Shown here in pieces: positions 22,760 to 24,516 of a stretch of DNA of 24,516 nucleotides; position 1 is the stretch's first letter, and each line of letters begins with the position of its first letter. This DNA is from JANNRW01 sp031401815 (lineage in GTDB: Bacteria; Desulfobacterota; Desulfuromonadia; Geobacterales; DSM-12255). Below the pieces are notes generated by a model. The model ran no database searches, was not told where the DNA came from, and saw only the letters and a list, made by a program, of their open reading frames with translations. The stretch is taken from contig JANNRW010000094.1 of assembly GCA_031401815.1 (NCBI GenBank), forward strand, positions 1 through 24,516, read 5' to 3'. Both the position numbers and the translations under genes were made by a program.

Positions 22760-23704
22760 TCAGATTTTACCTTTTTGATAATGATCCCCTGATAAAATTC
22801 CGGCAAACTTGTCTTCTGTTTTTTCCAGAAAAGCAGCAATCAGGGTTATCGCTTCCTCTTTCAGATCTTCCAGGATATAGTGCCCGCCATCTCTCCATGA
22901 ATGCACCTCTGCTGCGGGAAAGCGGCGCTCCCATTCAGCCAGAAAATGCCGGTCAAAGACAAAATCCTTCTCCCCCCAGAGAATCAGCATCGGCAACTGC
23001 CTGAACTGCTCCAGACCCTCGGCTGTCTTGCAGACAATCTCGTATCCACGGTCACCTGGAATGAGCGGAATATCCTGCACAAAGCGAAGAGTAGCGATTC
23101 TGTTCTGCCATGAATCGTATGGGAGGCAGTAAAGTCTGCGCAGTCTGGCTGAGAGTGGATTCAGTTTGCAGCCAACCAGTGCCGCCCCTTTGGCAAATGC
23201 ATTGAAACCCCGGATCAAAAGAGCTCCAAGAGCAGTATTGCGACATATCCTTAGTGCCAGAGGGAAAGGCTTTAGCTCTGGAAGGGGGAAGGCGGCAGTA
23301 TTGAGAATAACCAGTCGGGCAATCCTTTCCGGATGACGGACAGCCCAGGTCATGCCGATCATCCCCCCCCAGTCGTGTACAACAAGCGTAATCTTCCCTT
23401 CAGGAACAAGGGTGTCAAGAAGACGTTCCAGATCAGCGACACGGCGTGAAAGTGTATAGTCGTACCTGTCATCAGCAGGTTTGTCGGAAAAACCGCAACC
23501 TATATGATCCGGGACAATGCAGCGATGATGACTGCTTAGCCCCTTAACCAGATTGCGGTAGTAGAAAGACCAGGAGGGGTTTCCGTGAACCATGAGAACT
23601 GGCGATCCGGAACCCTCGTCCAGATAATGGTATTTCAGCCCGTCCAGATCAAGGTATCTGCTCGTGAACGGGTATTCTGTTGTCAGATCTTCGGTATGTT
23701 TCAG
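22760..23704 (-). CDS. oleB: Alpha/beta hydrolase OleB (beta-lactone decarboxylase), non-AUG start
   Basis: OleB decarboxylates the cis-beta-lactone made by OleC to give a cis-olefin. The haloalkane-dehalogenase-like fold shows the oxyanion region VHGNPSW and the nucleophile Asp in VVHDWGGMIG; a late His in DGGHYILEDL completes the triad. The frame 5' of Met 23593 has conserved residues, KHTEDLTTEYPFTSRYLDLD then GLKYHYLDEGSG, but no ATG, GTG or TTG occurs between the upstream stop (23725-23723) and 23593. CTG 23704 lies 7 nt after AGGAG (23716-23712), ATT 23707 lies 4 nt after it. I choose CTG, giving 314 aa. It follows oleA on the same strand, separated by a repeat. The 277-aa form starting at 23593 would lack the first strands. 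Confidence 0.85.
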   Translation of the reverse strand: MKHTEDLTTEYPFTSRYLDLDGLKYHYLDEGSGSPVLMVHGNPSWSFYYRNLVKGLSSHHRCIVPDHIGCGFSDKPADDRYDYTLSRRVADLERLLDTLVPEGKITLVVHDWGGMIGMTWAVRHPERIARLVILNTAAFPLPELKPFPLALRICRNTALGALLIRGFNAFAKGAALVGCKLNPLSARLRRLYCLPYDSWQNRIATLRFVQDIPLIPGDRGYEIVCKTAEGLEQFRQLPMLILWGEKDFVFDRHFLAEWERRFPAAEVHSWRDGGHYILEDLKEEAITLIAAFLEKTEDKFAGILSGDHYQKGKI

Positions 23705-23797
23705 AATTATGCTCCTGTTACGTTAAATAGGAAGCAGAGACCTTTTTGAGATAGCTTTTAGATTGCTGTTGTTTTGTTTATACCCGAAAATCCAGAG

Positions 23798-23914
23798 CGA
23801 TGTCAGATTTGTGATGATAACAAGGCGGCAAGGAGCCGGTGACCGAGGCGTAGCAGCGCTAGGTTGCGGTTGACGGCGACGAGCCAACGCCGTTAGCGCA
23901 CAAATGTGGCATCG
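23798..23914. repeat. 117-bp inverted-repeat element between oleA and oleB
   Basis: CGATGTCAGATTTGTG (23798-23813) and CACAAATGTGGCATCG (23899-23914) are inverted copies matching at 14 of 16 bases. Inside, GCGCTA near 23857 and TAGCGC at 23894-23899 are complementary, so the element can fold as a branched hairpin. The inside is GC-richer than its borders and has no gene that I can support. It fills much of the 217-base gap between the oleA stop and the oleB start and looks like an inserted repeat. Confidence 0.65.
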
Positions 23915-23921
23915 CACATTT

Positions 23922-24516
23922 TCACCACTTTACTCCGAGCATGAGGCAATTAAGCCCGCTCCCAATCCCAAGTAGCCCCACCCGCTCGCCCGGAAGGATC
24001 TCCTCCCGCTCCTCGGCAATAGCCAGAGTCAGTGGAAGAGAGACCGTCCCCATATTTCCAAGGTACTCAAAGGTAGTAAAATCCTTGTCCGCAGAGATCC
24101 CCAATGTTTTCAGAATGGCACTCTGATGGGCAGAGCCTACCTGGTGACAGATCACCCGGTCAACATCTGTAGTCTGCCATCCAAGCTGTGGCAAAAACGC
24201 AGCCCAGGTGCGCCGCCCCAGCTCTACACCGAAATTCATCACATTCACCGCATCGGTTGACATCTTCTGGGAGTATCCCCCTGTACTGTCCGGGACAACC
24301 CCCCACAGGCAGAGATTGTGGTGCTGAGGTGCTGCCTTTGCTATCCCGCCGAGGAGCTGGTGCCCTTTCCCCTTGCCAACAGTGCCATCGGTCAACAGTA
24401 CGGCAACCGCCCCGGAGCCACCGGTAAGGGTCGCAACAGCCGAAGCAAACTGCTCCATGCTCTTTTCGGCAAGCATCCGGCTTATCATTATATCGTTAAT
24501 CTCCCGCGCACTCTCG
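23922..24516 (-). CDS. oleA: OleA, acyl-CoA condensing enzyme (C-terminal part; 5' end outside window)
   Basis: The frame is open to the window end, about 197 residues. OleA joins two acyl-CoA chains head to head to give a 2-alkyl-3-ketoalkanoate-type product, the first step in long-chain olefin synthesis. The piece carries the thiolase-superfamily C-terminus: TLTGGSGAVAVLLTDG, VDRVICHQVGSAH (catalytic His), FEYLGNMGTVSLPLTLA (catalytic Asn) and the end GLLGIGSGLNCLMLGVKW. The catalytic Cys lies beyond the window. It is close to FabH, but the CHQVG and LGNMGTVSLP wording with the next gene an OleB favours OleA. The oleC and oleD genes are not seen in the 2.2 kb downstream of oleB. Confidence 0.85.
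   Translation of the reverse strand, partial: ESAREINDIMISRMLAEKSMEQFASAVATLTGGSGAVAVLLTDGTVGKGKGHQLLGGIAKAAPQHHNLCLWGVVPDSTGGYSQKMSTDAVNVMNFGVELGRRTWAAFLPQLGWQTTDVDRVICHQVGSAHQSAILKTLGISADKDFTTFEYLGNMGTVSLPLTLAIAEEREEILPGERVGLLGIGSGLNCLMLGVKW

Noticed and set aside
23723..23917. 64-codon minus-strand frame between oleA and oleB
   Set aside because: It spans the inverted-repeat element, and Arg/Pro-rich translation is typical of repeat DNA, not of a gene.
1..24516. CRISPR array, prophage or complete insertion sequence
   Set aside because: No evenly spaced direct repeats, no transposase, integrase or phage structural gene could be recognised in either strand.

Overview
The window looks like chromosomal DNA of a Geobacter-like deltaproteobacterium (Desulfuromonadales/Geobacterales). 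This is inferred from gene content: argH followed by an LptM-like lipoprotein, a HemY-type protoporphyrinogen oxidase, two-subunit glycine decarboxylase genes (gcvPA/gcvPB), PilZ and PEP-CTERM proteins, long-chain-olefin genes (oleA/oleB), a probable selenoprotein, and many intergenic inverted repeats. No database search was possible; family names rest on motif recognition.

Layout. Bases 1-1419 hold the 3' end of argH, a 290-bp nested inverted-repeat element and a fibronectin-type lipoprotein. Bases 1438-7357 form a small defence islet: a ribbon-helix-helix/MazF toxin-antitoxin pair with its own promoter and operator, a 1215-aa fused restriction-methyltransferase of the Eco57I/type IIG kind, a co-translated DUF1016 (YhcG-like) nuclease, and the broken start of a third gene. 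The islet ends beside tRNA-Pro(CGG) on the minus strand (7454-7530). Bases 7682-10631 carry hemY, then a convergent minus-strand pair (HD phosphodiesterase, PilZ protein). Bases 10851-16920 carry a thiolase-like gene lacking the usual nucleophilic cysteine, then the glycine cleavage operon gcvT-gcvH-gcvPA-gcvPB; lpd is not here. Bases 16921-19439 carry a Sel1-repeat exported protein and a PEP-CTERM exported protein behind a sigma-54-like promoter, separated by repeat-rich DNA. Bases 19457-21089 (minus) carry a small AhpD-like gene with an in-frame UGA in place of the second Cys of its CxxC motif, followed by a MATE transporter. Bases 21241-24516 carry a hotdog thioesterase (+) and, on the minus strand, oleA (cut by the window end), oleB and a HExxH lipoprotein.

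Main discoveries. (1) The AhpD-like gene is very probably a CxxU selenoprotein: frame, CxxC-to-CxxU position, downstream His, ribosome binding site and a SECIS-like hairpin 11 nt after UGA all agree. An ordinary annotation would miss it or call it a pseudogene. (2) oleB has no ATG, GTG or TTG upstream of its conserved N-terminus and must start at CTG or ATT. (3) A palindromic repeat appears to have inserted in frame into the methyltransferase core of the restriction enzyme. (4) At least five other inverted-repeat elements lie between genes, one of them separating oleA from oleB.
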